In this document: piece by piece, positions 37,824 to 48,611 of the stretch | Position numbering within the stretch: position 1 is the stretch's first letter | How the letters are laid out: every line of letters begins with the position of its first letter | From: Warburgia ugandensis | Lineage: Eukaryota > Streptophyta > Magnoliopsida > Canellales > Canellaceae | Assembly: GCA_035236585.1 (NCBI GenBank) | Contig: CP141126.1 | Span: 10,739,001 to 10,803,000, forward strand | Length of the DNA stretch: 64,000 nt | Direction: 5' to 3' | Program-made: the position numbers and the translations under genes | Notes under the pieces: model-generated | Databases searched by the model: none | What the model was told of the DNA's origin: nothing | The model's input: the letters and a program-made list of their open reading frames with translations, nothing else

Positions 37824-38758
37824 GTGCTTTTCCCCCTTATTCAGTTTTTTTTTTTTTTATGTTACGAAAGAAATACCCTTTTTTTGGTGGGGGGGGGGTG
37901 GTTTACAAGACATATACGATACGCTGGTATAAACGATACCGCCGTTTATAAGACCCGTACGAGGTCTTCTCCTTGGAGAGGAATATTCTGGTATTTGGCT
38001 TGGGTTGTACCCGTTTTGGACGGGGTTTGTATTTGTTGTTCACAGACTGGGCTTCTGAATTTCCTGAGGGAGAAAGAAAATAGGAAGAAAAAAAAACGCG
38101 AAAAAGCCTGAAGGATACAGGCTCTTTGGTCTTTGTATTTGAAGTTCGAAAGTTAGTGGTTTGATGACTTGCGTTTTGATTTCTCCTTTTTCTTGTCATG
38201 GAAAAAGCATTAATCCTGCACTTAAAAGTAGGAATTAATGTGCTTAAATCATTGGAGGTTTGATTAGCTATACACTGAGTTATGGTGTATATTCATGCAT
38301 CCAAATTGATTAGGCGTTCGGTTCTGAATTTGAATATGAATTTGGCTTTGTAATGGGGTGGCTGGTGTGGAGTGGTTACAGATAGAACTGGTTGCGAGGG
38401 GGAGTTGTCGTGGGCCCTGAATGTGATGGGCGTATGCGCATGGATGGCGTGTGAAAAAGTTGCAGGTTTTGGGTGGTGTCAGAAACAATTGATGGGGTTG
38501 CATTTTGATGGGAATCATTAATTTTGCAATTAAAAATGAGAATGACAGAGAGTGTTTCCTTGCTTTTTGCTCTCAGTTTCAAATCAGCTCAGTCTAGGCG
38601 CCAATTTAACATGGTTGGCCACATAGCTCATGCTGATGCCATGCCCAAGATTGAGAGCTTTCTATGGAGTATTAATGCCAGAGAAATTATTTGTGTAGAT
38701 AAGATGGATGGTAGATGGTCTATAAAATTTCGGTGAGTTTGAGAGATTGTGTAGCTAA
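37824..38758. other. 3' flank of the 37074 gene
   Basis: Holds the 3' UTR, including a T15-like run and a G10 run at about 37840-37905. No second gene is recognised; the overlapping frames have no family features. Confidence 0.5.
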
Positions 38759-38908
38759 GTGCAGCTCCAGTCTATGTTGGGTTTGGAGAAGAGGCCGACC
38801 AGAATGATCTATAATACACAGTCTTATTTTACATTTTTTTAAGAGGCTACTTTTACGCTTTAAATTCATGATCTCAAGGTCACATAATGATAATTTTACC
38901 ATTGTGAT
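38759..38908 (-). mobile_element. Diverged Au-type SINE
   Basis: In reverse orientation: GTGCAGCTCCAGTCTATG, ATACACAGTCTTATTTTACA, AAGAGGCTACTTTTACGC, then ATGATCTCAAGGTCACATAA and ATTTTACCATTGTGATC. Order fits the SINE, but similarity is reduced. Confidence 0.65.
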
Positions 38909-39827
38909 CTTTTCATTGATCATGGGGTACTGCTACAAAATCAAAATGGAAATGGCTGGTGCAACTGGTTGCAATGCATGTAAACCAAGATCTAAATGAC
39001 AAAAATTAGTTATCTTATTCCTTAAGAATCTGAATGACACAAGGGAAATTTATGCATACTTCTAAATCTAATTCTGGCCAAAGAGAAAAACTGGATTCGA
39101 ATTGTGACGAAGTGTATTTTAGAAGAGATAACGAGTTGGCTACTTAAAAAGAATCAAAATCTTGTAATGCTAAAAGTACCTCCTGCTCTTTCGTGAGAAA
39201 GGAAGTCCATGCCTTTCTTTTTTTCATACACGATGATTTTTATTATTATTATTTTTTTGTGCTAGATTTAAGCAGTTCATTGTAATCTTCATACAAAAAA
39301 TAGACATATTGTCAAAATCAATGCATTTGAACGAGCTTCATTACTTGTTTTGATCCTTTAAAAATATTAATAAAAATTTGATAGCCACTAATTTTTTTCA
39401 TGAAAAAATGGGTAAAAGCTTTTAATAAACATGAAATTTGATCTATAATCTAAGTCAATTTAAACATGATGAATAGTTTTGATCTATAAAGCAAAGCTTA
39501 TTATGCGTAGTAAATAGGGCATGGACATCTTCTCATGCTCAAGGCATATATGCCCAAGAAAGAACTATTGGTCCTTGGTGCATTTAAGACCAGAAAATGA
39601 GCAATATGGGCCATCAATTTGGCCTCAACTTGTAACTTCAAGTTGCAAAATTTCTTCTTTCCTTTTTTTTTTTTTTGAAAGGTAAAATAAAGTTTATTAA
39701 CAAAGATCACAAAAACAAATAAATGTCAAGCATGTTAAGGGCTTCTAGCATGAAAGGCTTATAGATAGCAAGAGGTTCGATGGATATAACTAGCCGTTAG
39801 AGTTAAAGCATAGAAATAGAAAGAAAG
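38909..39827. other. Intergenic DNA with dispersed repeat copy 3
   Basis: The part 39175-39495 resembles 11800-12080 (shared AAATCAATGCAT, ATCTAAG and AAACATGATGAA-like blocks). Nothing else is recognised. Confidence 0.4.
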
Positions 39828-39840
39828 ATAGAAGCAGTAG

Positions 39841-39880
39841 AGATAGGCAGGAGCTTCGTGCATTGGGGCTGCCCCTTTTT
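39841..39880 (+). mobile_element. 40-bp SINE tail with target duplication
   Basis: AGGCAGGAGCTTCGTGCATT and GGGGCTGCCCCTTTTT are the Au SINE 3' end. Direct repeats ATAGAAGCAGTAG flank it exactly (39828-39840 and 39881-39893), indicating insertion of an extremely 5'-truncated copy. Confidence 0.75.
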
Positions 39881-39886
39881 ATAGAA

Positions 39887-40028
39887 GCAGTAGCCATAAA
39901 TTATATGAGGAATGCTATTTCCATTGAATTTGGAATTGATTCCAAAACCCCACAAAAGCAGTAGAGATAAATTAGATGAGGAATGCTATTTCCATTGAAT
40001 TTGGAATTGATTCCAAAACCCCACAAAG
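39887..40028 (+). repeat. 71-bp tandem duplication
   Basis: Two units starting GCAGTAG at 39887 and 39958 share AGGAATGCTATTTCCATTGA and ATTGATTCCAAAACCCCACA. They differ at only a few positions, so the duplication is recent. Confidence 0.9.
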
Positions 40029-40904
40029 CTAAGCCTACTTTTGGATGATCTAATTATCTCATTTAGCCCAATAGACATAACCAACCACTAGTAGCTACCA
40101 AAACCATGGACCACCGGCGGGGTTTAGCTAAGTGGGTTTCTAGAATTATCTTGAAACTCAATCCGGATAGCATTTCTCAAATTAGATTGTATAACACTTG
40201 AGACAGAGATCCTGAGACTATATCTTTGATCTCCCTCCTTAGCTAACTATCAGCCAGAGAATTGGCAAATCTAAGAACATGTGAAGCATTAAATCTTCTT
40301 CTAGGTAAATGGCAAATCCAAAGTTGTACTCGAATCTTGTTTTCCATGTGGTCATGCGCCAACATGGGTGAATGGCAAGGCCAAACTCACATCCAAGAAC
40401 TAAATTGAGAAAACTTTTTTCCATGACTCTATTTCCTTCTCATTGTGTCATTCAGGATAGGAAAGATGATTGGACGGGATAAAGAGAGAAAGGGAAAATA
40501 CTCCTTGTTTATCTCAAATCGATGCATTTTTAATTGTTCTCTCTAAGGGTTATTTTGAATGTGTTTTAGGATATTTCTTTAACTCTTTTATTCTCTTACT
40601 TCCTTCTCCCTTATGATGTAAAAGTAGGATGCTGAAAAACTCCATAATCACTACATACACACACTACATATAAGATCATGTATACAGTGGATGCAGTAAA
40701 GAATCCTTTTTAGTACAAAAGGATCAAAATTTCGTTACTGGAATTTGATTTTTGATTATTCTTCTAATAGTACCAACTCTTTGGAAGGTTTCTTTTATTT
40801 TTTAATTTAATTTGTCTTCTTGGTCGAAGTTAAGTAGGTCTTTGAGCCATTATTCTGCAAAGGGAATAGGACATTTGACCCATTATGGTCCTTTACCTAG
40901 GTCT
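40029..40904. other. Intergenic DNA, nothing recognised
   Basis: AT-rich stretch between the tandem duplication and the solo LTR. No gene, SINE or clear repeat is seen. Confidence 0.5.
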
Positions 40905-40909
40905 CTGTA

Positions 40910-43766
40910 TGTAATATCCTTAATTTTTAGTATAAAATAGGAAATTATTAAATAAATAAAAATTAAAATTTATGGATGGAAAATTTTCCTGAAAATATAA
41001 GAATTAGAAAGTGCTCGTCGATACGAGTCCAATGCCATCAAGAATGCGAAAAACGGAGCTCAAACGAGGGAGTTATGAGTCGTCGAAGTTGTAAGGGCAT
41101 TTTGGTCTTTTGACAGAGACGTGTTACACAGGGGTCCAAATTGATAACGGCACCCCTGTCTTCCACACGTCTCTACCAGTGTTGGCAAAATCGCTGGAGA
41201 GACGTGTGGGGAAGAGTCTCTCTTCTCCAATACTCTAAACCCTATGTCTAACCATCCTCAGGAGCAAAAACGCTTCACTTTGAGCGTTCCTCTGGGGTTT
41301 TTTAGCTCAGAACCCTAGTCTTGCAAGGTCTGAGTTTTTCGGCGAGTGGAACCCCGGCAAGACGAGCAACCCTGGCCAGGCGCAAGGTAAGCCTCAAAAC
41401 TCTGTTTTCCCGTATTTATTAAATAGAAAAATAATTAGGAAAACATTTAAAATTAGGAAAAAAATCAAAAAATTTTGGGAACTTTGTGCACGCTATTGTT
41501 GGAGCGTGATTTCATGGATCAACCCTAGCCCACTTGAAAATCGCACCGTCCAACTAGTGCATAAGAGACCCAAGAGCAAACTCTTTAAATTTAGGAGTGA
41601 TTCAACGGTGGATCTTTCCAAAAAACCTAAAAACCAGTACCTAGGGATGTTTTTAGAAACTTGGGAAAAACCGTTTAAAAAACATGGTTTTTGGAGAAAT
41701 CAACGCAAAAAGATGATAGAAATGAAAACTAGACAAAATTTTGACAAAATGGCTCAAAAACCAAGTGATTTGGACACCTGTAGGGTCACCGGAGATGACT
41801 GGAAGCTGGTTGTCTTCTCAGGCACCGGTTTCCGCGTCGTCGGTGTAAACCGGGCTGCTCGTGTAACCCAGTGTAAGCTAGTGCCGGTGTAAACCGGGGC
41901 CACCGATGTAACCTAGTGTACACTGGGCGCCGATGTAACCCGGTGTAAAGCAGGGCCGCTGGTGTAAACCAGTGCACCCGCCAAACACCCTATAAATTAA
42001 TATTTATTAATTTATGAAGTATTTTCACTTAAAATTGATTTTTTGGAAGTTAGAGGAGTCCAAATCACGATCCGAAAGATGCATTATAACCGTATTGACG
42101 ACTGGACCTAGTTTTAACTTAAAAACTTATAAATGACCACTTTTCATTTAGAAATTTTTTTAAATAGTGATGTGACATGTATAGGTGCACTTGAATATAC
42201 CAGTTAAAGGGAGTTATTAGCAAGCTAGTGGTCTCACACTAAGGTAGGTGACGACATTAATGCTTTGCCTTGATTTTTAAACCATGTTTAAACATAGCAT
42301 CATGTGTGATTGTGTTTTAAATAGCAATTATTATTTATCGTGAATTTCATACGACTTTGAGTACATTATGAGTATTCCAAATTGAATTCTATTATTGAAT
42401 AAACTTATTTCAAATGCTTTTATAAGCATGAGGTTAATTAGTTATGCTTAGATAAAGACTTATTTCTTATTATATATGTAGAAAATGCATGAAATTACAT
42501 GAAGATAAGAATAGAGGCTTATCAGCTGGTCCTTTTATAGGCTAACCCTAGGATGAGGGGCATGCCTTGGGGATTGTGAGCTATAAGTGCTCTTGAGTTT
42601 TAGCATACACATATGATTTTCGTGTTTTATATTTGATGACGGGTGCTCTCGCCCGGTAGGCGTCATGCTAGTAGGGATAGGGTCGGCCACCCACCTTCCG
42701 AGATTGTGATATGATGATGTTGTGATATGATAGACACCTGCTCGTAGATGACATTCGGTAGGGGTTTGGTAATATGGATAGTTCACACTACCGGTCTGAG
42801 CCTTTCCATGGGGACAGACGCAAAGTCTCCCGTTATGGTGTCGATGGAGAGCGGCGGTGGTTGATACCCATTGAGGGTTGCCACTGCAGCATAATGGCCC
42901 ATATTCTTATTATGTGTGCATGTATGATGAGCATGGTTATGGATGGTATGCCTGTGTGTGACGACACTCAGAGGTTGACTACGAGTACTCCTGATCAGGG
43001 ATGTTAGTGCGATGTGGTGGGACCCATTACCTTAGGGTGCCCTTATTCTTGTTGTATGCTCAATTATATTTATTCATGTCATGTTTTAACTCCATGAATT
43101 ACATGTTTAAGCATATGGAATAAATTGGCATTTATTTGAACATGACATTATGATATCACTATTTTCATAAATGTTAGACTTTTCATCAGTGCTGTTCATT
43201 ATTTCTTCATTTATTACATTAATTGTCTATGTACTTACACAAGAGGCATTGCTTTGTTTTGCAATGCCTTAGATCTCGAGCGCGACACCAGGAAAGGAAA
43301 AGCTGTTGATGAACCTTGAGAGCTGCTGAAGACTAGTTTTCCTTATAGTTTTAGACAGTGATGTGAGTCATTAGAGAAGATTATCATTTGAATTTTATTA
43401 TGGACTGCATACTTTATATTTGGATGTGATTTAGATGTTTGGACATATGTTGGACATTTATATGGGATGTTATGATGAATAGACCCTATGCCATATTATT
43501 ATTGTGTTTTGGGCATTTATTTGATTTAAAATAAAGGCGCCAATTTATTTGATGTTGATTTATACGCGAATTGTTTTATTATGTTTAATTTATGTGTATG
43601 CTATTTTGAGAAAGGAAAACTAACACCCGGAGTTTTTAAGATAGGTTTTAGTAAAATGTTAAATAAAGCTTTTCTCATGGGATCCCAAATGCTCTTATTT
43701 AAAATGACATTATTAATAAATAAATAAATAAATAAATAAAATGTCTTAAAAATCCGGGGTGTTACA
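40910..43766 (+). mobile_element. Solo LTR of a Ty3/gypsy element, 2857 bp, with target duplication
   Basis: Starts TGTAATATCCTTAATTTTTA and ends TTAAAAATCCGGGGTGTTACA's inner 20 bases, giving TG...CA with near-inverted ends. The 5-bp repeats CTGTA at 40905-40909 and 43767-43771 are a perfect target-site duplication. No gag-pol is present and only one LTR exists, so it arose by LTR-LTR recombination. The segment with TAGGGATAGGGTCGGCCACC and GATTGTGATATGATGATG resembles part of the longer LTRs in this window. The + strand frame at 41506-41892 is LTR sequence, not a gene. Confidence 0.88.
41840..41980 (+). repeat. Degenerate short tandem repeat inside the solo LTR
   Basis: The motif CCGGTGTAAACCGG / GATGTAACCCGGTGTAAA recurs about six times at 18-25 bp spacing, with compensating changes that keep small palindromes. 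Confidence 0.7.
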
Positions 43767-44057
43767 CTGTAAGTTATCAATTTATATCTAATTGTAATGT
43801 GGTACATGTAATGCGGAAAATAATATAAAAATATGATTTAATATTATTGGCGGATAAGAATATATTATAATAGGTAAAAAAAATCTGCCAAGAAAACTAT
43901 TTTTCCTAGATTCAGCAAAATGCAGCCAAGTCTTAAATGCAACTTCTATTTCACTTTTGCTTCTAAGCCTTTGATTGTGGAGGCACTGGTGGGGAATGTA
44001 AGTGCCTTCTTTTGATTATTCTTTTGAAAGCAAGATATTAGAGGTTTATAATCTTTG

Positions 44058-44193
44058 CAGCCCACCCAGTGCACGAAGCTCCTGCCTATGGTACACAGTC
44101 TAACCTTGTATTGCAAGAGGTTATTTTCACGCTTTGAACCCGTGAACTCAAGTTTACACGACGACAACTTTTACCGTTGCGCCAAGGCTCCTC
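44058..44193 (-). mobile_element. Au-type SINE with internal deletion
   Basis: In reverse orientation: CAGTGCACGAAGCTCCTGCC, then directly TACACAGTCTAACCTTG (the middle GGACC/GGGCGG block is missing), TTGAACCCGTGAACTCAAG, TTTTACCGTTGCGCCAAGG. Confidence 0.8.
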
Positions 44194-44359
44194 TTTAGGT
44201 TTACAATCTTTGCATAAGGTAAAATTCTGTTGCAGCTAGCATTCATCCATAAATTACTCTAAGATATTAGAGTTTTACAATTTTTGCATAAGGTAAAATT
44301 CTTGTGCAGCTACCACTCATCCATAAATTACTTTAGATATACAGATCGTTGTTTAGAAG

Positions 44360-44530
44360 GAGAGCTTTGGCAATAATGTAGAGTTGTTGCCATATGACTT
44401 GGAGGTCAGGGTTTTGAGGCGCAAAAACAGTCTAATATAAGATAAGACTGCATACTATAGATCTTTTGTAGTCCACCTCTTTCGTGGACTCCAGATACGG
44501 GAGAATATCATGCACCGAGCTGCCCTTTTA
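44360..44530 (+). mobile_element. Au-type SINE, diverged
   Basis: GGAGAGCTTTGGCAATAATG, CATATGACTTGGAGGTCAGG, AGACTGCATACTATAGATC and GAGCTGCCCTTTT keep SINE order and length. Confidence 0.75.
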
Positions 44531-44787
44531 CACACATCGTTATTTGCTTGATCTCAAGTTTTTTAAGTGGATTTCCTGAAAAATGATGAGTTCACTGCAT
44601 AATGCTTGCTCACGTAACATATGGATAAAATGCAGGTGCGGACTTTTGGATTTATCATCCATCTAGAAATAATGGGAGCGTATTCACGTGGGTACATCCA
44701 CCAACCTCCATTTCTTTAGCGTAGTCATTATAAAGCCTAGTAGATGAAGAATCTAAATTGCATGGCAATTGGAAGGAGAATGTTTGA

Positions 44788-44963
44788 AGGGGAGCCTTGG
44801 CACAACAATAAAAGTTGTCGTCATGTGTACTTGAGGTCACAGATTCAAGGCGTGGAATCAGCCTCTTGCAAAATGCAAGGTAAGATTGCCTCCTATAGGC
44901 CCTTGTAGTTTGCCTCTTCCTGGACCCCGCATAAGCGGAAGCGTCGCGCACTGGGGTTGCCCT
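44788..44963 (+). mobile_element. Au-type SINE with 21-bp target duplication
   Basis: AGGGGAGCCTTGGCACAAC head, CTTGAGGTCACAGATTCAAG and GGGGTTGCCCT tail. Flanking repeats at 44767-44787 and 44964-44984 both read AATTKGAAGGAGAATGTTTG with one difference. Confidence 0.9.
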
Positions 44964-45347
44964 AATTTGAAGGAGAATGTTTGAGACAACCTTTGACACA
45001 AAGCTTTTGATATCACTTTCCTCTTAACTTTGGCCATCAAAATCCATAAATCTTTTTTGTGTCTTTTTCTTCTTTTATCATTTTTATTGTCTATACAAGC
45101 CTGTTCATACCTCATGCCAGAAACCCTCTTTATTTCTTCTTCTTTTTGTTCCCCTAAGGTCTAGTCAGATGATTCTGCCCATTGAGTTCTTAACAGTCAA
45201 TAATCACGATATAAAACCCAAAACCCAAAAAAACATTGGCCAATATCATTCAATCCGCATGGTTTTTGGTGGCCAGGTAATGAAAAAGCATGGGGCATCC
45301 ATGTACAAATACTATTGATTCTGGGTGTCTTGGATATGTATGACTAT

Positions 45348-45512
45348 GAAGGGGAGCCTTGGCGCAATAGTAAAGTTGTTGTCATTTGACTCTGAGGTCA
45401 CGGGTTCAAGGTGTAAAAATAACTTCTTGCAAAAATGCAAGGTAAGACTAGTCCGCCCCTTCCCCAGACCCTGCATAGGCAGGAGCTTCATGCATCGGGG
45501 CTGCCCCCCTTT
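45348..45512 (+). mobile_element. Au-type SINE with target duplication
   Basis: AAGGGGAGCCTTGGCGCAAT head, CTGAGGTCACGGGTTCAAGG, and tail CATCGGGGCTGCCCCCC. Direct repeats GGATATGTATGACTAT (45332-45347) and GGATATGTAGGACTAT (45513-45528). Confidence 0.9.
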
Positions 45513-45749
45513 GGATATGTAGGACTATAAACCCTTTGTTCCAATAACCAAATTTGTTAAAGAGTCTAGTGCACAGAATTATAACAATTATCTTTTCTTT
45601 TAGGCCAGAATTGTTACAATTATCATTAGAGCATAAATGCTTTCAAAGTATTCCAAGTCTCTAAAATTGTAATACAAGAACAAATCATCTAGATTTCCAT
45701 TTATGAATGTGAAAGGTAAACTTTACATGAAAGTTGTCATGTGGGTCTG

Positions 45750-45918
45750 CAGTGCACGAACTCCCATCTATGTAGGGTCCAGGGAAGGGGCGGACCACAA
45801 AGGTCTATAGTATGAAGCTTTACCTTGCATTTTTACAAGATGCGATTTTCACGCATTGAGCCCATGACCTCAAGGTCACATGATGACAACTTTACCGTTG
45901 CATCAAGGCTTCCTTCTC
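45750..45918 (-). mobile_element. Au-type SINE
   Basis: In reverse orientation: CAGTGCACGAACTCCCATCT, GTCCAGGGAAGGGGCGGACC, TGACCTCAAGGTCACATGAT, TTTACCGTTGCATCAAGGC. Confidence 0.85.
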
Positions 45919-47069
45919 AACAGTATCACTAGCCTAGCTAAAATTTAAGAAGCTAATTACTTCAAATTTGCAGCTCCTAGAATTTCCTAGAAACCTTGGT
46001 CCTTCCAATGCTAATGGATTATTTGACATGTTCTTTTCGCAGGTGAAGCCCCTATTAAGTTCACATCCATTAAGAAAAACAAAAGACCCACACAACAAAC
46101 AACTAGATCAAGAAGATTAGGTGAATTAGTTTGCCAATAATGGACACCTAAATTAATTTCTTTAAGGCATTTTACAAGGTGAGATGCAAAAAGTTTAATA
46201 CAAAACGGAATTGAGTAGACAGTAGGAAAACACAAGGTGTAGTTTCTTGAACATGCCGAGTAACTCAAGAGCACTTGAAGTCGACTTAATTGAACCAGCA
46301 ATGCCTCGTTGCTCAAGTCAATCTTTCTCTCACTCGTCGTCCTCTCATTCCTTGCTGCTGCTCCCAACACAGGTTAAACATTTCTATAGACTTAAGACTG
46401 GCTTAGCAAACCAAGTTTGAAGGATACATTAGGGACATTTATGTACCCAAATAGAGTGGGAAATGCTACTGCCATGAACTTTTTTTCTTTTGCCTAGAAT
46501 ATAAGGGTAAAGTGAAGAAATTCTAAATGAATCTAAAGAAAGAAAGGTTGTGAAGAATAGAGGGCGAAGGAAGAGAAGAATTTGATTGAGAAGAAGAAAT
46601 CATGGTCCTTGTTTCCTTTAGAATCTAGGTTATTAAGCACTCTGGGGACCCACATCTGCTACATGGGCACGACCTGGTCCATTGATGTAACAGGTCAATT
46701 AAAGCTCATTCTGTTGGGGCCGATTTTACCTTATTGGATGATCCTAGGTTCTTGATCCAGGAAGCCTGGTTTGAAATATCTAAGGAAAAGTAAGCCATTA
46801 ATTTTGGAGATCCGATATGGATTTACAGGCTATCGAGAGGAGAGAGAGGTTGTAGAGAGAAAGAGGTCACTTCCATTGCTGCCTGGTAAAAAACTTACTG
46901 ACTAATGTGTTCAAGGCATTGCACGGAAAAAGAAAAGAGCTATACGGTAGCCATTTTGCCCTTCAGAATTCTTGGCCCGAAGGGGGGTCAGGACAACTCG
47001 AGGTAGCTTGTAGGTGGTGAAAAAGTTGGAGCAAATTTATAACAAAACTTATTTCAATTTAGTTGCATA
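45919..47069. other. Intergenic DNA without a recognised gene
   Basis: A 119-codon - strand frame (46370-46011) contains a hydrophobic run but matches no family and shows no splice or promoter context. It may be chance or part of an unknown transcript. Confidence 0.4.
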
Positions 47070-47085
47070 TCAAAATATCGGAAAA

Positions 47086-47110
47086 GAAGGGGAGCCTTGG
47101 CGCAACGGTA
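47086..47110 (+). mobile_element. 25-bp SINE head between short direct repeats
   Basis: GAAGGGGAGCCTTGGCGCAA plus CGGTA is the exact 5' end of the Au SINE. CAAAATATCGGAAA before it and CAAAATATTGGAAA after it (about 47071 and 47114) look like a target duplication. Confidence 0.6.
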
Positions 47111-47280
47111 AACCAAAATATTGGAAATGATATTTCCAAGGGCCTTTTAAATGAAATTGTTGTTTGACACTGGTTTCTGAAATGCAGGAAGCCTGAACTA
47201 TGGGGATTGCATCTATCATCGTCGATGCATAAATAAAGATACTAATTAATAGTGACTGAATTCCTTCTATGCTCACATGA

Positions 47281-47343
47281 GGTGGTCCACCCCTTCCCTA
47301 GACCCCACATAGGCGGGAGCGTCGTTCACAGGACTGCCCTTTA
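47281..47343 (+). mobile_element. 3' part of an Au-type SINE
   Basis: GGTGGTCCACCCCTTCCCTA, ACCCCACATAGGCGGGAGCG and AGGACTGCCCTTT match the SINE tail. Whether it belongs with the head fragment 170 bp upstream is unclear. Confidence 0.7.
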
Positions 47344-47987
47344 TGCAAATTATAATTAGACCACTAATAATTGTGATGCTTAAATCGCATTTACATGGAG
47401 GTGCTCTCATGAAGTACCACCTCAAAAGTTAGCTCAAGTAGTTACTAAAAAACCATTAACTACCTGAGTTAACTTTTCACATGGCACTCCATAAGAGTGC
47501 CTTCCTGTAGACGAGGTCTAAATGTCTACAATTACAAGGACTCTTATAATTAATAGGCAAGCTAAGCTTGTTGGTATACCATCATCATCATCATCATCAT
47601 TATTGTTATAGTAATTAGTAATTTGCCCTGGGAGATGCATGGTGACCCATATGTTTATTGATCCAAATCACTAATTCAAGTTTGACCTATTTCTCGAAAA
47701 ATAAGCAAAAATGACTAAATTTAGAACTTCTAGACTTTGTATTATTTTCTTACATAGAACTTCTCTCATGTATCTTTATCCTCATTTTTTCTAGTTTGTA
47801 AAGTTTTTTTTTTTTTCTCTTTAATACACGCACAGATATAGACATTTTAGGCTAGTTAGATCTTATTTTAGAAGTCTTACTGTTTAACAAATATGTATGT
47901 TAAAAAATATAAAATTTTAGAGAAAAATAAAAGAAAACTCAATTACTCTTTCAAGACCCACTTATTCAATCAAATAGTATAAGATTA

Positions 47988-48075
<88 letters not shown>

Positions 48076-48611
48076 GGAAGTTTAGAACGTGGGAGAGAAG
48101 GAAAGGAAAGAGAAGAAATGAGGAAGGAAAAAAGAAAGAAAAAAAAAAAGAAGGAAAAAGAAAAGAAAGGAAAGAAGTGGGGGAAGGGGTTGCCTTTTGC
48201 TCCTTGCTAATTTGGGTACTCCTTTTGGAAACTCTTCCAAATTATCTTATCCATGTTATTTCCATTTTGTCTATAGTTTCTATTTCATCCATCTTCATGA
48301 GTGATCTGGTCCATCCAGTGCACTTTAAGATGATCTGCACCGTTAACTTTTGATCGTAGCTGTCCATGTGTCTTTTGGTTGAACTGAAAAAAAGAGAGAC
48401 TAAATTAGAATCATCTAAGCCATACATTAGTCATTTAATGAACTCTAATGATCATCTGATAGTTGATTTTGACAAATTAAGGTTTGGACGGTCAATTGAA
48501 GTTAAATTCAAAATCAAGCTAAGTTTTGCAAATTTGAACGGTTAGATGATCTAATTGGATGCTAAATTAGGAAAATTTTGACCAAAATTGAACACTTAAC
48601 ATTCATAGATC
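47344..48611. other. Noncoding DNA with microsatellites
   Basis: Includes (ATC)n at about 47578-47600 and the GA run at 47992-48072, followed by a purine-rich tract to about 48180. The part 48180-48611 sits where the long reverse LTR loses similarity with its sister copy; origin unknown. Confidence 0.5.
47992..48072 (+). repeat. (AG)n microsatellite, 81 bp
   Basis: Uninterrupted AG units continuing into a GA/AAG-rich purine tract. Confidence 0.98.

Noticed and set aside
41506..41892. 128-codon + strand frame
   Set aside because: Lies wholly inside a solo LTR defined by exact ends and target duplication.
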